DNA of 64,000 nucleotides from Sipunculus nudus (taxonomy: Eukaryota > Annelida > Sipuncula > Golfingiida > Sipunculidae), in NCBI GenBank assembly GCA_026874595.1, contig CM049311.1, positions 34,183,676-34,247,675 on the forward strand. Direction: 5' to 3'. The position numbers and the translations under genes are program-made. Of this stretch, positions 46,390 to 58,727 are shown piece after piece (position 1 is the first letter of the stretch; each line of letters begins with the position of its first letter). A model generated the notes under the pieces. It made no database searches and was not told the DNA's origin. It was given only the letters and a program-made list of their open reading frames with translations.

Positions 46390-46960
46390 GCCTTTCTGTT
46401 AGGGCAAAATAAAATGTTTTAAAATGTCGAAGTCACATTTATTTACAGTTTTATATATAAATTTTAGTCAGGAGAGCTTGAGAGGGTCCGAGCCGGCCGA
46501 AAGGGCACAGGAAAATTATTAAGTGTCGTTTGCGTATAAGCTTATATATAAATGTTATTCAGGAATGACCCGAAGGGCCTAAAGGGGCTCGATCCGGTCA
46601 GGAGTTTCCCATATAAAGGACACGAGAAAGTCTTTTTTGGTTTGTCTGTTAACTTGCATAATATAGCTTTAAATCAAGAGGGGCGGCTATTGAGTCCCCT
46701 AGTGCCACATTAAATCCTTAAACTAGCGGAAATTTGTCTTTGTAGTTAGCTAATACAGTTTTCATCGGAAGACATATGAAGGGCCTATTCGGGCTCGGGT
46801 TCAGGTATTTCCAAAGACACAAAACATGCCTCGAGATGCGGTTGTCCGATTACTCTTAAATCAAATTAACTGGTTTAAATATTTATTCTGGTGGACTGAA
46901 AGGGCTCCGGAGGGTCAGGAGTTTCCTAGGGCCCAATAAAATGCTTGACAATGCGGACAA
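46390..46960. repeat. Degenerate tandem repeat
   Basis: Related blocks recur in order: TATATATAAATTTTAGTCAGG (start 46451) and TATATATAAATGTTATTCAGG (start 46542); GAAGGGCC blocks near 46573 and 46777 and GAAAGGGCTCC near 46899; GGTCAGGAGTTTCC near 46598 and 46912; AAATAAAATG near 46408 and CAATAAAATG near 46934. Spacing varies from about 90 to 200 bp, so the units have been disrupted by indels. Confidence 0.55.
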
Positions 46961-47032
46961 AGATGGGACGAGTTGGTACTAAGCACCTAGGACGCAATTT
47001 CGAAATTTGATAATGTATGAATGTATGTCAGT

Positions 47033-47059
47033 GGGGGGGGGGGGGGGGGGGGGGGGGGG
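47033..47059. repeat. Poly-G run
   Basis: About 27 G in a row. Glycine- and proline-rich frames across it are artefacts. Such runs can form G-quadruplexes and are often mis-sized in sequencing. Confidence 0.95.
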
Positions 47060-49879
47060 AATTGAACTGAAATCCTATTTTTATGGGAAAATAACTTTCT
47101 TGCCAAAATATCGGGGGATATGGTGGATAAAAGTGGGGGAGGTGTCCCACACCAAAGAGCGGTCTTGTTCCCCACCAATTGCACCAATGCAGACACATCC
47201 GTGAAAGAATTTAACCAAACTAATATTTGTTTGCTCACATGCTACAGGACCCGTTTCGGTCCGGAAGTCTGTACCGTTAGTTCTTTTAAATTTGAATATA
47301 TTCGTTTGTTCTTTTTTAAGTATAGATTTAAACATGAATATCCCGTGCGTGTGTGTGAGGGAGGTGGTGGCTCATTTTCCATGTTGCTTACAAATCCCGT
47401 GTTCCTGTATATGCCTGCTATTAAGTCGGCCACCAATTGTTCACAAACGCATGTAGCTTTTTCCCCTTGTAACAGTCAATTATGGATGCGTTGGAGATGC
47501 CAACTATCAAATATTCAACATTCAAGCAAATCTAGGATGGTTGGTCTTATTTATTATTAAACGTTTTTATCACACATGGTAGGTATCCTTTGAAAGCAAA
47601 CGAATGGTTTCACGATTGTTTCAATCTGTTGGAACGTGATATATGTAAGGCGAATGAAAAGAAAAGGAGATTTTCACAAAATCGCAGCAGTTTCGATACA
47701 GCTTCAAAATCAAAGCAGTTTCGTTACAGCTTCTGTATTTATGGAGGTGCAAAACAGCTGCTGCTGCCGAATATGTTATAATCTGAAGCACTATTGCTTG
47801 ATTTGGCTGCGGTAGCACGTGATGATCTTTCACATCAGATTAACTTATTAACTACTTATTTTATCCCTATAAATACTTTTAATCCTTTCCAGGTTTATTT
47901 GGTTTTGTCGCAAACTGTTTTGTTGATAGTACAGAGGGCAAGGGAAGCATAAACGGTAGTGACCGTTCAACCTCTTGTTTGCTTTGAGTTTATAGTGACG
48001 CTTGCTTAATGTCCTTTGATAACTATTTAACTGTTTTAATGCACAATTAAATGAGGCCTAGAGTGCCTTCTGTGTTAAGGTTTTTGTCTACATGAATACT
48101 ATGACTAAAAATACAAAAGTTTTATTTACAATAGAATATTAGTTAAAAATATAGTCGTCACAATTTTCACGCTTGAAATGTTTCGTGTATTTTCATGTTC
48201 CAAAGACCTCTAATTCTTTCAGTTAATCGTGATGTATAAAGAATATGTTTTTTTTTATATAAATGGCTTTAATGCAAATAATAAAGAGTTCCAGTGCATC
48301 CCTCTTTTTCTGTCCATTCTTTGATTTCCCTCTCATAATCGAGATATAGCTTCGGGCTTAAACCGAACACGGAGTAAATTAAATCCGTAAAACTTATTGG
48401 GTATGATAACGAAAAGCCAGGAAACATCTTTGTAGCAACTCAAAAAATACCTCTTGGAGGCACTTGGCGTCAGTAAAGTCTAGTTTAATACAGGTAACCC
48501 ACAACTTTACAGTACTAATTAAAACTTATATCTTACAAATTGATAGCATGTGAAAAGTATGGTTATCTAGTAGTGGAGTAATGTGACAGCTCCTATGCCA
48601 AGTGATGCTGCGGTACACGGCGAGAACAACGCGATATATGACGGATAACGATAGAGCAAATAGGCAAGGGACGGTAGCCCGGCTATAGAGCTTTTACACC
48701 TAGGAGCGAGGTTTCTTAACAAGAAAACAACCAACATCGGCCGGACCCCGCGTTCGAAGTAAACTTTCCTGTCTAAATGTAACCTCCTTGATTTTACTTA
48801 AACCGTAATCAATAATCATTAAGAGAATAATTTGAAGGTAGAATCTGATAAGTGACCTTTATGAATATAAAGAAGATTAAACTCTATATATTGTTAGATG
48901 ATTTATCAGTAATCATCTTGGGAGACGGGTAAAACGAATTGTCTACAGACATTCCACTTCTCATTTTCAAAACTTCTCTTTGCCCTGGTCGTTATTTTCC
49001 AATATTTCTTCAGAAAAGTCAGCACTTTTAGAAAGCTACCTTTGCCCTCCTAACCCGTACACTATTTTTCTTCGGCGCAGTCATATCTTTGTAAGATACT
49101 CTACATATATAACTACCACTCGCGGGTAAAACCCCCACAACCCCAATTGTTGTAGATGACAATCTACGCTATCATAGTGATAAATTTAGCAAAACATTTA
49201 CGCAAATATCCTCTTTCTTTAAATATTTTAAACATGTATACTAGATATTTTATGTCGTCTGTCTTGTCAAGGTCATCATTATTTGTCATACGAGTGCGAG
49301 AAACGACACTTTCACGTCCACAGAAAAACTTCGTCAAAATGATTTTAAACTCTTGGGAAATCTTCTACTGACGGTGTTTAAATCTATAACGGTACACGGC
49401 CAGAGCTTCTAAAATGACGCCATTAAGATATGCAGCGAGAAACATGTGGCTGTATTCAGATCTACGTGCAACCCTCGGTTTCCCCAAACCGCCATAGGAT
49501 GATAACTTTGAATAATATGTGAAATCAAAACACTTGAAAACTGCCTATCCTTTTATGCAGAAAACGAGGTGAAAAAAAAACTAGGATAAGTTTTTATAAA
49601 TTAATGAGTTCAAAGCGAGCGTCTTCTCGACTTTATTTTTAATTTCTGATTTCCTTGACATCAAAATGCCTGGTTTGGTACAGTGTCTTTGAGATAGCGT
49701 CTCTATTTAATTACTTTTAGTTTTTTTTTTTTGGTTGTGATTCATTCACTCTGTTTAATGAGATTAACAAAACTACATTCTAATCTTCTGAACTGCTGAA
49801 CAGTAACGTGTTTTATAAGACTTCTAGGCCTTAATGATGATTAATGAAAGACCCTTTTACCTTTTAAATAATATTGATT
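47060..49879. other. No gene recognised
   Basis: A 146-codon frame at 47120-47560 is the longest in the window. It is Cys-, Ser- and Phe-containing with no motif order I recognise, and four other frames overlap it on both strands. The rest is AT-rich unique sequence. Confidence 0.4.
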
Positions 49880-49935
49880 TTCTCAGGGCCTCCGAGAGGG
49901 GGGAGGGGGGTCAGTCAGTACATCGGGGCCCGTGC
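49880..49935. other. G-rich patch resembling an element end
   Basis: CAGGGCCTCCGAGAGGGGGG followed by AGGGGGGTCAG then CGGGGCCCGTGC. The CAGGG start and G-rich run resemble hAT-type ends, but no matching inverted end was found within several hundred bases. Confidence 0.25.
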
Positions 49936-50915
49936 TGGCGAAAAAATTCCAAAAGTTGGCATAAAAAAGTTGGAAGTATGGAAGACTCTTCTAAATTATT
50001 TATTTAAGTGACATATTGTTCTTCATCCGGATTCCGGAGTGCATAGAAAGTGCCCGGCCGACCAGGATTTTCACAGGACCCTATGCAATGCATGAACATT
50101 ATATTTTTAACATGTATATAAAGTAGGACCAGTTGTTAAAGGGGACACTATAGTGAATATATTGTCCATTATATATAGCTTGAAACTGAAAAAAGGAAGA
50201 CTTTCTTTTCACTTTATTATGTGTTGCATATATAAAGACAACATTAGGAACCAAACATGTTTCTTCAAATGACTCAATAAGTATCCAGTTTCCCCTTCCC
50301 TGTTTGATTTTATAGATCTATTCTGCTTTTCTTTCCTTTAGTCCTGCGTGATTGACAGTTACTTTTCTGCAGATAGCATTTAAGACATTAGAAAGAAGCA
50401 CGGATGCTGAGGTCTTCTGGTTTCGGCTTTACCTTTTCTGTTGTACCCTGTTTCAGACCTTGTCTATTATCATTGAAACAAACATCTGCTTATTGTATGA
50501 AATGTCATGAAACCCAAGAATCTTGAGGCAAGCATATATTTTCTGTAGTGTCTTGGTAAGCAATTAGTTGCTCACAGCCGGAGGGAGTTCTACAGGTGTG
50601 GTATCTGGTATCCCCGTGTTAGCATGCAGTAGACTTATCAGTTATTTACTTGTATACTGCTTTATAGCTGGACGGAGTTTCTGCCAGCTGTTAACCGAGG
50701 CTGGGAATACGATACGGCTGCTCAGCCGTAACGGAGATAACAGGGATCACGAGAACCGCGTACATTTGTACATGTCTATGAAAGTGAGCCGATGACGATG
50801 ATAATTATCATGATGTTAATGCTGTTTCATTAATTAATTGTTGATGTTCATGAATATTACTCCTATAGATTGTGTAAATATTAATTATTTAGTTATTAAC
50901 ACACACACTCATACA
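49936..50915. other. No gene recognised
   Basis: Unique sequence. A 75-codon frame at 50568-50795 is unrecognised. Confidence 0.4.
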
Positions 50916-50969
<54 letters not shown>

Positions 50970-51080
50970 ATATATATATATTTAAAATTGCAAGTTTTCT
51001 GCAATAAACAAATACTAGAGTGCTCTATGGCATTTCACCAGAGCTTTATATATATATATATATATATTTAAATATATATA
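50916..51080. repeat. Two (TA)n tracts with short spacer
   Basis: TA repeats at about 50917-50980 (interrupted by CATG) and 51046-51090, separated by unique sequence. The Tyr/Ile-rich frame is an artefact. Confidence 0.95.
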
Positions 51081-51090
51081 TTTATATATG

Positions 51091-52599
51091 CGTGTGTGTG
51101 TATGGTCCACCAAGTATGGAACCGTTCAGCTAGAAGTTAAATGACAATTTGTTATATGCACGATGTTTCGTGTAGGAATCCAATGAATAACAATATATTA
51201 CATTTGATGTTATAAATATGAATCATCCAGGGGTGCAATCAAACCTTTTTGTAAAGTTATACTTCATATCTTCGACACGTGACCGGTACACACCCAGCGA
51301 GGCCTATCTATAACCCTCTTATAGAACTTTTCATTATATCACAATCATTTCTCGAGCCTCGAGGAAATCCATAATGTGTCTGTTTTCACAGTTTCACCGC
51401 TCTGCATCGCATATTGTGGAGCTTAATATAGATGAATATAGATATGGGCGGCTTACATACAAAGCTCACATGTGCGGCCTTAAATGTCCTTTTCTTTTTA
51501 ACTTTAAAGTTTGTCACGTATTACCAAAAACGGAACTAATCATTTGTTGACAGCTCTGATAGTAACCTTGTCCTTCTCTGCGTACATTTATACTATAATA
51601 AAACAGATAAGGTTCTTGTCTGTTCAGAAAACCCGTCACTAGTTTTCCTTTTCACAAGTTTATGTGGCATGTCCTTCCGTCAGAGATAGGAGAAACAGAT
51701 TAGAACAACCACAGAACACGGGAGTGGTGAGCGATAACAAGCCTTATGCTGTACTGTGCGGAATCCTTCTCGTAAAACTACTCGCACACCTAGATCGTTG
51801 AGATATTTTTCTTTATGGCGTTGACGGTCATCGTACACAATCTGTTTATGAGCAGCAGCACATGCTGAATTTTAGCTTAACATACACAACAATATACATT
51901 TAGGATGAAAGTGCTTGCGTAAAAAATTGTTGAAACGACCATCCGCCACATAGTTTTTGTCAGCAAATGGTAGACCCGAAATGAACTTGGTCATGCAGTT
52001 TTTGCTAGCAAAATGGATTTCTGCTTAAAAGCAGTCGTTTGTAAGATCGCATTCTCACTTTGGCATAAAACACTTTGTGTAAAAGAGCCATTATTGGAAA
52101 GGTAAAATGTGACATAAACTTGAATAGTTCAGTTTTTAATGGCCCTGTTTTCTCAAAAGCAGGTTTCTTAATTTTTCACCTCAGGGGAACTATTTTGCTT
52201 TGAACCAGAAGGGACGAGAGACTGAGGATTCCCCCGATAAGTTAACTATGGTTCATTGAAGACATTCTCATTGTTGACTTAAGTGTGTGTTGCCCTTCAA
52301 GAGTAGACATGTATTATAAACTTTACTATTAATTATCTAGTTTGGTTAGAATAATCTTTATATTGACTTAAGATGTTTATCATTAATAATCATTTCCCTT
52401 AAGCTAAGCATTCATGAAATAAGTATGCCGTTCAGCTTAAACTGTAGTTTAGTTAGGGTGTTGTGGTGTAACTTTGATACATTTATTTATTGTAATATGA
52501 GACAAAAAAGAAGACATTTGCAGTCTATTGTAAACCTTTTAGATTTAAATGGAAAAAGAAATTTATTTATTTTTTTGCATGCCTAATGGGGCTGTCCCA
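51091..52599. other. No gene recognised
   Basis: Unique AT-rich sequence. Nothing recognised. Confidence 0.45.
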
Positions 52600-52815
52600 C
52601 GTAGGCGACTCTACAGGCGACAACAGTCGACTAGGCTCTCGCCTCTTGGTTGCTGAAAACCAGGCGACAAGACCTCCGCTACGACAATAGTCTACGACAA
52701 GCTACAAATGGTCGGCGACTGTTTGACGACAAGCTACGACAAGCTGCCGACAACCGGCGACACAGTCGCCGCGACAAAGGACAATCACCTACGACAACCT
52801 ACGACCAAATCTACG
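52600..52815. repeat. Degenerate ~11-bp CTACGACAAG repeat
   Basis: After GGGCTGTCCCACGTAGGCGA, units of the type CTACGACAAG, GGCGACAAC and CTACGACAA recur many times at irregular 9-13 bp spacing. GTCGCCG and TCGGCGAC segments allow local pairing. The 67-codon Arg/Asp-rich frame (for example RLFDDKLRQAADNRRHSRRD) is encoded by the repeat. GGCTGTCCCACGTAGGCGAC at the left edge could be the terminus of a mobile element. Confidence 0.7.
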
Positions 52816-53229
52816 GCATAAATCAGAGAAAATGGTCAAAAACGAATAAGTAAAAACAATGATTTATATGATTAATCAAAGACTATTTGTCAGGATTAAC
52901 CCAATCATTTCGAGCACAGCAAAACTAATGACTGGCAAATCCTGACGTAATTAAGTTAGACTGGTGTATAAAATGTGCAAATTCATAAAATAGCTTATAT
53001 ATTGCCAGTATTTCGTGAAGTATTACCTTAATGACTATATCTTTTTATTGTAAATCATCAATAAAATCTCATCTGTGTGCAGGTTCCAAAAACCGATCAG
53101 GTTTTGTGGAAAACCTTTGCCCTGAAAGCTGTATTATTAATTCTCCTTATAATATCCGTTTCTTATGGTGCTATAATGATTGGTTATCCAAGTAATCCCG
53201 GTCTTACGTTTTTTCTCATGGTATATAAA
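52816..53229. other. No gene recognised
   Basis: AT-rich unique sequence. Nothing recognised. Confidence 0.45.
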
Positions 53230-53410
53230 ATAAAAGTGAATCAATGCTGCACCTGACGGCCTTCCATTTAATTAATCATGGTCATCGTGGCTCGAATTAC
53301 AGACCCTTTTGCTCATTAACTAATGATGAACTCCGGCAAATATATGATTAATTTAGCAGCCAGCGTCATGGTCCCTATCATATTGAGTAAGCCAGATGCG
53401 ATAGCTACCA
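53230..53410. promoter_or_regulatory. Possible homeodomain-site cluster
   Basis: CCATTTAATTAATCATGG (almost a perfect palindrome), GCTCATTAACTAATGATG and ATATGATTAATTTAGC fall within 120 bp, each carrying TAAT or ATTA cores, in otherwise mixed-composition sequence. This looks like a developmental enhancer, but only cross-species conservation could show it. Confidence 0.25.
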
Positions 53411-55173
53411 TGGATACTCTTCCTTTGTTCTACAGTTGATGGCGCGGATGGCGTTGTCACTTTGCCTGAGGGAGGAAGACACTAAGGGGGCCTTTCCTTG
53501 TGTTTTCTTTCATCTCCCTCGGTTAGGTTTCCGGGGACCAGCTAAGCTTATCAGATCATTAGCTTCACTGGCGACAAGTCCAGCTTATTACTGCGTTTTC
53601 TCAAGACGAGCGACAGCTTTCTGAAGACACCCACCAAGGGAAGCCCCAGCCCATGAGATAGATCCAACATTGCACGCCTGGTGTGTTTTTAATCCTCTTT
53701 CTGATTCTGGAAATATTCTCCTGTACAGCTGATGATGTTGAAATAAAAGAATATCCAATTTATATTATGAACATGGATGGCAAATTTTTTTTTTTTTATT
53801 ATTATTTTCTGCTGTCTTCTTTCTTTAAAGCCAGTTATTTCACTGCCTCATTTGTAGAATTATGTGATTTTATGGCCTTTTCTCGAAAGATATGAATAAG
53901 CTATAGATAATTCCTGCTAGGAAAAGTTGTTATAATGCCGCTGTGTCGTCTGCATGAGCTTGTTTATCTCAAAGGTGTTAGAAAACACGACACACGTACC
54001 CATTTCGACACACAGCGAAAAAAAACGTGTGGCCCGCGGTGACTGATTGCGCATTAACTGTTGTTGGTTAGAGCATGTGAAGCTTTTGTCGTTTGTACAC
54101 CTCTGTTTCATCTGATTTGCCATTAGATGTCCGTGATAGGCGTGTTTTGATTAAAATAGAAGGCCATTTTGACAGGGCCCTAACAAGTTACAAGCATGTG
54201 GATATTAACAAAGTTGAAAGCCTGACAATGGGATCGGCGCTTTTTGGCTTTCTTTTTTTTTTTTAATCAGGAGTTTATCTTTTTTCTACTCATAAGATAC
54301 CACAGTAGTCGCTTTCAACATTTAAAAATGAAATTGCAGTAGTCTATCCATGATTAGTTTGAGCATTTTAGACCACACACATAACGAGACATCTATGGAA
54401 TCGCCAGTCATGTTCTATACAGATCAAAAACACTTTTGGGTTATGAGCACCGACTCTTTGGTATAAATGTTGCTAATTGTTGCTCATGTCTCAATCCCAT
54501 AAAACAAAAATTACGTATAAAAGTAACGTACAATAACAGTGTAAAATTTTCATTGATAACAATATTTTTGAAAATGATTAAACTGTTGTTTTAATTTCCC
54601 TTCCCCTAGTGCAAACTGACAAGATCAACACTCTTTTCTTTACTTTTCACAGAAAAGGGAAAATTCCGTAATTTCTGATCGAGAACAATTTGTTGTCTGT
54701 TTAATGTATGGTCTTTGATAAAGTCCCTTCGAACACCTGCAAGTGCACCTGATAACCAGACCGAGTAAATAAACCTAAGGAGGAAACAAACCCATGCCCA
54801 GAGAAGATTGGGTATATCACGTGACCACACCTGCTGGTCAGCCGTCTGTTTCTGTTTAGTCAGTCCCGATATTTGTGTTTGTATCGCCACAGACAACTAT
54901 TTCAACAGCCCACTGATTAGGTGAATGCAAATAGAAACACCGGTACCTGTCTCTTTAGTCAGCAGCGCGCCAGTTATCAGACCCGCTCCCAGGGAAAGTT
55001 CACCTTCATTTGAATGCAATCTCTTAGACCCCATGCGACGAAAGGACGAGACGTTGAGGACGGTGAAGTAATTGGTGGTAGCATCTGAACGAGATTCGGG
55101 TGGTAATGAGCATCCCTTTAGGTCTTTGTTGTACGCTTAAACTGAGAAGCAGAGTCGTTATCCTGCCCGTCCA
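53411..55173. other. No gene recognised
   Basis: Frames of 62-96 codons (for example 54606-54896 minus) have no recognised motif. T-rich tracts lie near 53790 and 54250. Confidence 0.4.
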
Positions 55174-55780
55174 GCGACGGACCGGGTTACCCCGAACACT
55201 CGCGAGTTTCTGCCAAGTCTCAGAAAACCTCCCGGGAACCATACTAGGCAGAACAGGACTCACAAGAAAGACTCTGCTGGTTAGGGTGCATTATGGGCTT
55301 CAAAATCTGCCACCCACAATGCATCGGGGCTTCTACATATACCAGCGGCGTAGGATTAAATATAGTGAAAAGGTAATGTAGTCCATTAAAATATATTGAA
55401 TAAACATTGTTTCAAGGCAAATTATATAAACGTGGGTGTTTTTTTGTAAGGACTTTACGGAATAAGCAATTTTGGTAAGTATATACGCATGGTAAATGTA
55501 AAGTGTTTAATTGAAATGTCACACATTTTTATTTGCTGCGAGAGTTTAGACAAGTAGATCCGGTCGTCGAATATTGTCTAACTGGAAGAGGTTCGTTTTG
55601 AGTAGAAACGACATCTGGCGGAAGGGTGCGACAGACCAGGTTACCCCGAAACACTCGCGAGACTTTACCGCGATCATGGAAACGATATACATGGTTTACA
55701 CTGGAGCGAAATTTCCGCGAGCGGAAACGCGCACGGAAACGCGATCATGGAAATCGGGCCTTAATGGACAGCCGCGACAT
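55174..55780. repeat. Direct repeat pair and GGAAACGCG cluster
   Basis: GCGACGGACCGGGTTACCCC plus GAACACTCGCGAG at 55174-55206 recurs as GCGACAGACCAGGTTACCCC plus GAAACACTCGCGAG at 55628-55661. The second copy is followed by CATGGAAACGATATACATGG, TTTCCGCGAGCGGAAACGCG and CGGAAACGCGATCATGGAAA to about 55760. The two copies could be relics of one repeated element. Frames on both strands across them are unrecognised. Confidence 0.6.
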
Positions 55781-57069
55781 GGGCATTGGAAAACTCATTC
55801 AATTTTAGGGCCGATCCGTAAAAAGTGGCGCATTTTGTCTTGGTCGAGGTATGTGCGCTGCTGAGAGTCATACTAGCTTGTCACATGATCATATTTTATA
55901 ATATTAACAGCAGTGAAACTTTATAAACACATGCACTCAAATGGCTGCAAATATATTAACATAAATCATCGTTTTATGTTCATGATCTTGTTAGACTTCC
56001 GGTCTGTAGCGCCCATGTCAGGAGAGTACAGCTGCAAAATTATTTTTATCCTGCCATTTGCTACAAAGGGCATCCTGTCCGTTTAGCAAAATTAAAATGT
56101 GATGAAAATGGGCTATCAGTGAGGTTTTAATGTAGGAGTGAGACTGTTCCCTATAACATGAACCAACCAATTAACGTTTATCCGCAGACTTTCCGGTGTG
56201 TTAGATAGCAATATACGGGGCTGCAGAGGCGGGAAGCCACGTGGAATGGTATTGATCAATTTCTACTCTATATCAGAGCTCAGGTTTCCCATAGAGAAAA
56301 ATATTGACGTTAAAAGGTAAACAGGTGTCGGACAGTGTTGATTAGGCGACAGAACGCCGAGGCTTTGTAAGAGAAGCCGCGTGAGCTCCCCGACCAATCT
56401 AACAGAGAAACTCCGCATTAAGTACGTCCATGCTTCTCGCTTGCCGTTCGGGGAGCATGTGACATTTGAAAGAAGCGCAGTCCATGGGTGAAATACTGAT
56501 GAAGTACCCCAAGGAAGAAGACAGTCCTTGATTTAACGACACCGGTAGGATTTATACTGCAAAATATGCATTTGGTGTACGTATACTGGTATGTTGGCTT
56601 AAACTAGTAGCCATCGAACTAAAAATTTTGTCGTATTTTACATCGTAGTATTCGATAAATGTACCTTTGTCGCATTTTACTGTTTCATGATAGCAGACTT
56701 TTCGCGGGTTTAAATCAGACATCCATTCCCGTGTTCCTATCAGCAAGACTTTCGCTAAGCTATTGTCTGAGAAATTTCTCTCCACCAGGTCGCTCTGCCG
56801 GAAAGGTCAGTCAAACCCAACGTGACAAAATAAACAATACAAAGTAGTTCACACGCCATATCAACATGAACCGACCAGGAACTGGACAGGTTTAAAGGGC
56901 TTTTTAATGACTGGTAAGGTTCTCAAGGAGGACATGACCTTGTTTTAAAAGCAACCGATTTATTTTGTGCAGGCAGTGGACGCGAGTCAGTTGATTAGTT
57001 CATTTGCCTTGTTCACAATACACGGGAAATCTGACAGAGCGCCCTGGCGGGGCAAGGTTCTCTAGGGAC
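55781..57069. other. No gene recognised
   Basis: Unique sequence. Overlapping 62- and 77-codon frames at 56552-56847 are unrecognised. Confidence 0.4.
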
Positions 57070-57155
57070 GCTTCACTTTCGCTGCCTATGACGAGTATAC
57101 TCGTCATATTTTCTGATTCCCCCAGTGCCTATGACGGGTATACTCGTCATGAATT
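57070..57155. mobile_element. Doubled palindrome, possible transposon end
   Basis: GCCTATGACGAGTATACTCG with a perfect 18-bp palindrome (57089-57106) recurs 43 bp on with one base changed (57132-57149). Each is preceded by a TTCGCTGCC or CCAGTGCC segment. The TGACGAGTATACTCGTCA palindrome next to a CTTTCNCTGCC-type start is, from memory, a feature of piggyBac-like element ends. No TTAA target and no opposite end were found, so the call is tentative. Confidence 0.35.
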
Positions 57156-58195
57156 TATCAGCAATTTTCAGTAAGAAATCTCTTAAATTTATCAATAAAC
57201 TCTGTGCAGGTGAGTAGTAGTTCATTTATAAATTGGTTTCTTGTCATGAAATAGTAAAATTTGTAATTCATCAGTGCGCTTGATAACTCGAAAGCAAGAA
57301 AGGTTTTGGGAGCGTGAAAATATCCACGGCTCTCGTCCTTTACCGTGAAATAAGTTCATGACCCGCTGTAGTGTAAAATTGATACCGTGTAGGAGCATTC
57401 CTGAGAATCAAACGAAAGCGAGGACCGCATAAAAATCTTTCTTGTTTTATATTTGGCGTATTTTAGCCACTTACTTGCGGCAAACCCGCTGGTGAGACGG
57501 AGGTGTGACAGATCGCACCTTAGGTGTGAACTCGAGATAGCGAGGCGTGAAGTCGTTCAGGTTTATTTCCCCGCGAGGACAGCCTATATTGCGCAATCTA
57601 CAACAATAGGGCGCGTGCCACATGCCTGACACACAGATCGGCAGGGTAATCAGAACGCGGCTGCATATTATTGGTTTGGCATATTTGGATGTCTCACGTA
57701 TCCTATACATTTAGAGAAAGCAATCTGCTTGTGTAAGTACCTTCGCCAACAAGTGCATGTAAATTGTAAAATTCTGAAAGAAAACTCGGACGATCACTTG
57801 CGGAACATGTTGGCCCTTTTGTGCACCGACAATCCCAACCGCACTTTGGAATTCACCATATGCACCCCGACGTATGACTTTCAGACAATTCATAATAAAG
57901 TATTATATCATGAGCCCTAGAGTTGATCATATTAGGTTACACTTTGATCACACGCATTTTTCGTATAATTCCCGGCTTCGTTTGACGGTGACAATGACGA
58001 GGTCCATCGTATCCAGGTATCATGCTGTCGCCACGGTATGTAAATAACTCTATGACTGTGTGTAATAAAAGATAAAACAATTTTTAGAATTATAATGATT
58101 GGTAAAATCACTTTGTTTGTAATGAAAAGCAAAATAGTAATTTTTTTTCAGTAAAAATGAAAGTTTGTAAAATGAAAGAAAAAGAAAAAAACAGG
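57156..58195. other. No gene recognised
   Basis: Several 60-79 codon frames on both strands at 57471-57920. The plus-strand one at 57729-57920 contains NSDDHLRNMLALLCTDNPN and is slightly protein-like but unrecognised. Confidence 0.35.
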
Positions 58196-58197
58196 AA

Positions 58198-58275
58198 CGG
58201 AGATTCGAACTTGCGCGGTATTCTGCCTCGCGTCACTTGACATCCTACATAACCCCTGAGCCATCTTTCCACATA
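58198..58275 (-). mobile_element. tRNA-like head, decayed (minus strand)
   Basis: The minus strand reads GATGGCTCAGGGGTTATGTA (D arm / A box) then CGCAAGTTCGAATCTCCG (T arm / B box), with GGAA facing TTCC as a partial acceptor stem. The sequence is similar in layout to 15546-15620. A tRNA pseudogene or SINE head is more likely than a working gene. Confidence 0.55.
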
Positions 58276-58510
58276 TGACCATCTATTTGAAAGTTTATGG
58301 CAATCATAAACCAGAAAAAGACAAACCCTCGCGAGTTCTACCAGATCGATGAAGTGATATTAGAACTTTGATGATCATACATGATGATAACTGTGACGTT
58401 TTATAAAACTTCATCTATTATTTCAACTAATATATCAAAAGTCGATCCGATCGGTACAGGAGCCGCTATTGCGTGAACCGGTGGACTTTCCCGGTCCTGG
58501 TGTAAACATA

Positions 58511-58515
<5 letters not shown>
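58276..58515. other. No gene recognised
   Basis: Short unique spacer. Confidence 0.4.

Positions 58516-58592
<77 letters not shown>
58516..58592. repeat. (CT)n(TA)n compound microsatellite
   Basis: CT repeats pass directly into TA repeats, as at 24419-24509. The immediate flanks of the two loci differ, so there is no sign that they are one dispersed element. Confidence 0.98.
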
Positions 58593-58596
<4 letters not shown>

Positions 58597-58705
58597 TATA
58601 GATATATTATAGATATATTATATATATATATATATGTATTTGTTCATGTGAGGGCGTATCTGTGTTTGTGTGCGCTTGTTTCCTTTGAAGTCCTTTCTGG
58701 CTGTA

Positions 58706-58727
58706 GGCCTAATTAGCTAATTAGGCC
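58706..58727. promoter_or_regulatory. Perfect 22-bp palindrome with two TAATTA cores
   Basis: The half-site GGCCTAATTAG is followed by its exact reverse complement. Both halves contain the TAATTA homeodomain-binding core (established motif), so a dimer could occupy it. It could also be a chance cruciform. No promoter is visible nearby. Confidence 0.35.

Noticed and set aside
47120-47560. Longest frame in the window (146 codons)
   Set aside because: No recognisable domain, starts beside a poly-G run, and overlapped by other frames on both strands. The length is within what chance gives over 64 kb.
52650-52853. Arg/Asp-rich frame resembling a nucleic-acid-binding tail
   Set aside because: Encoded by the degenerate CTACGACAAG repeat, which shifts phase.
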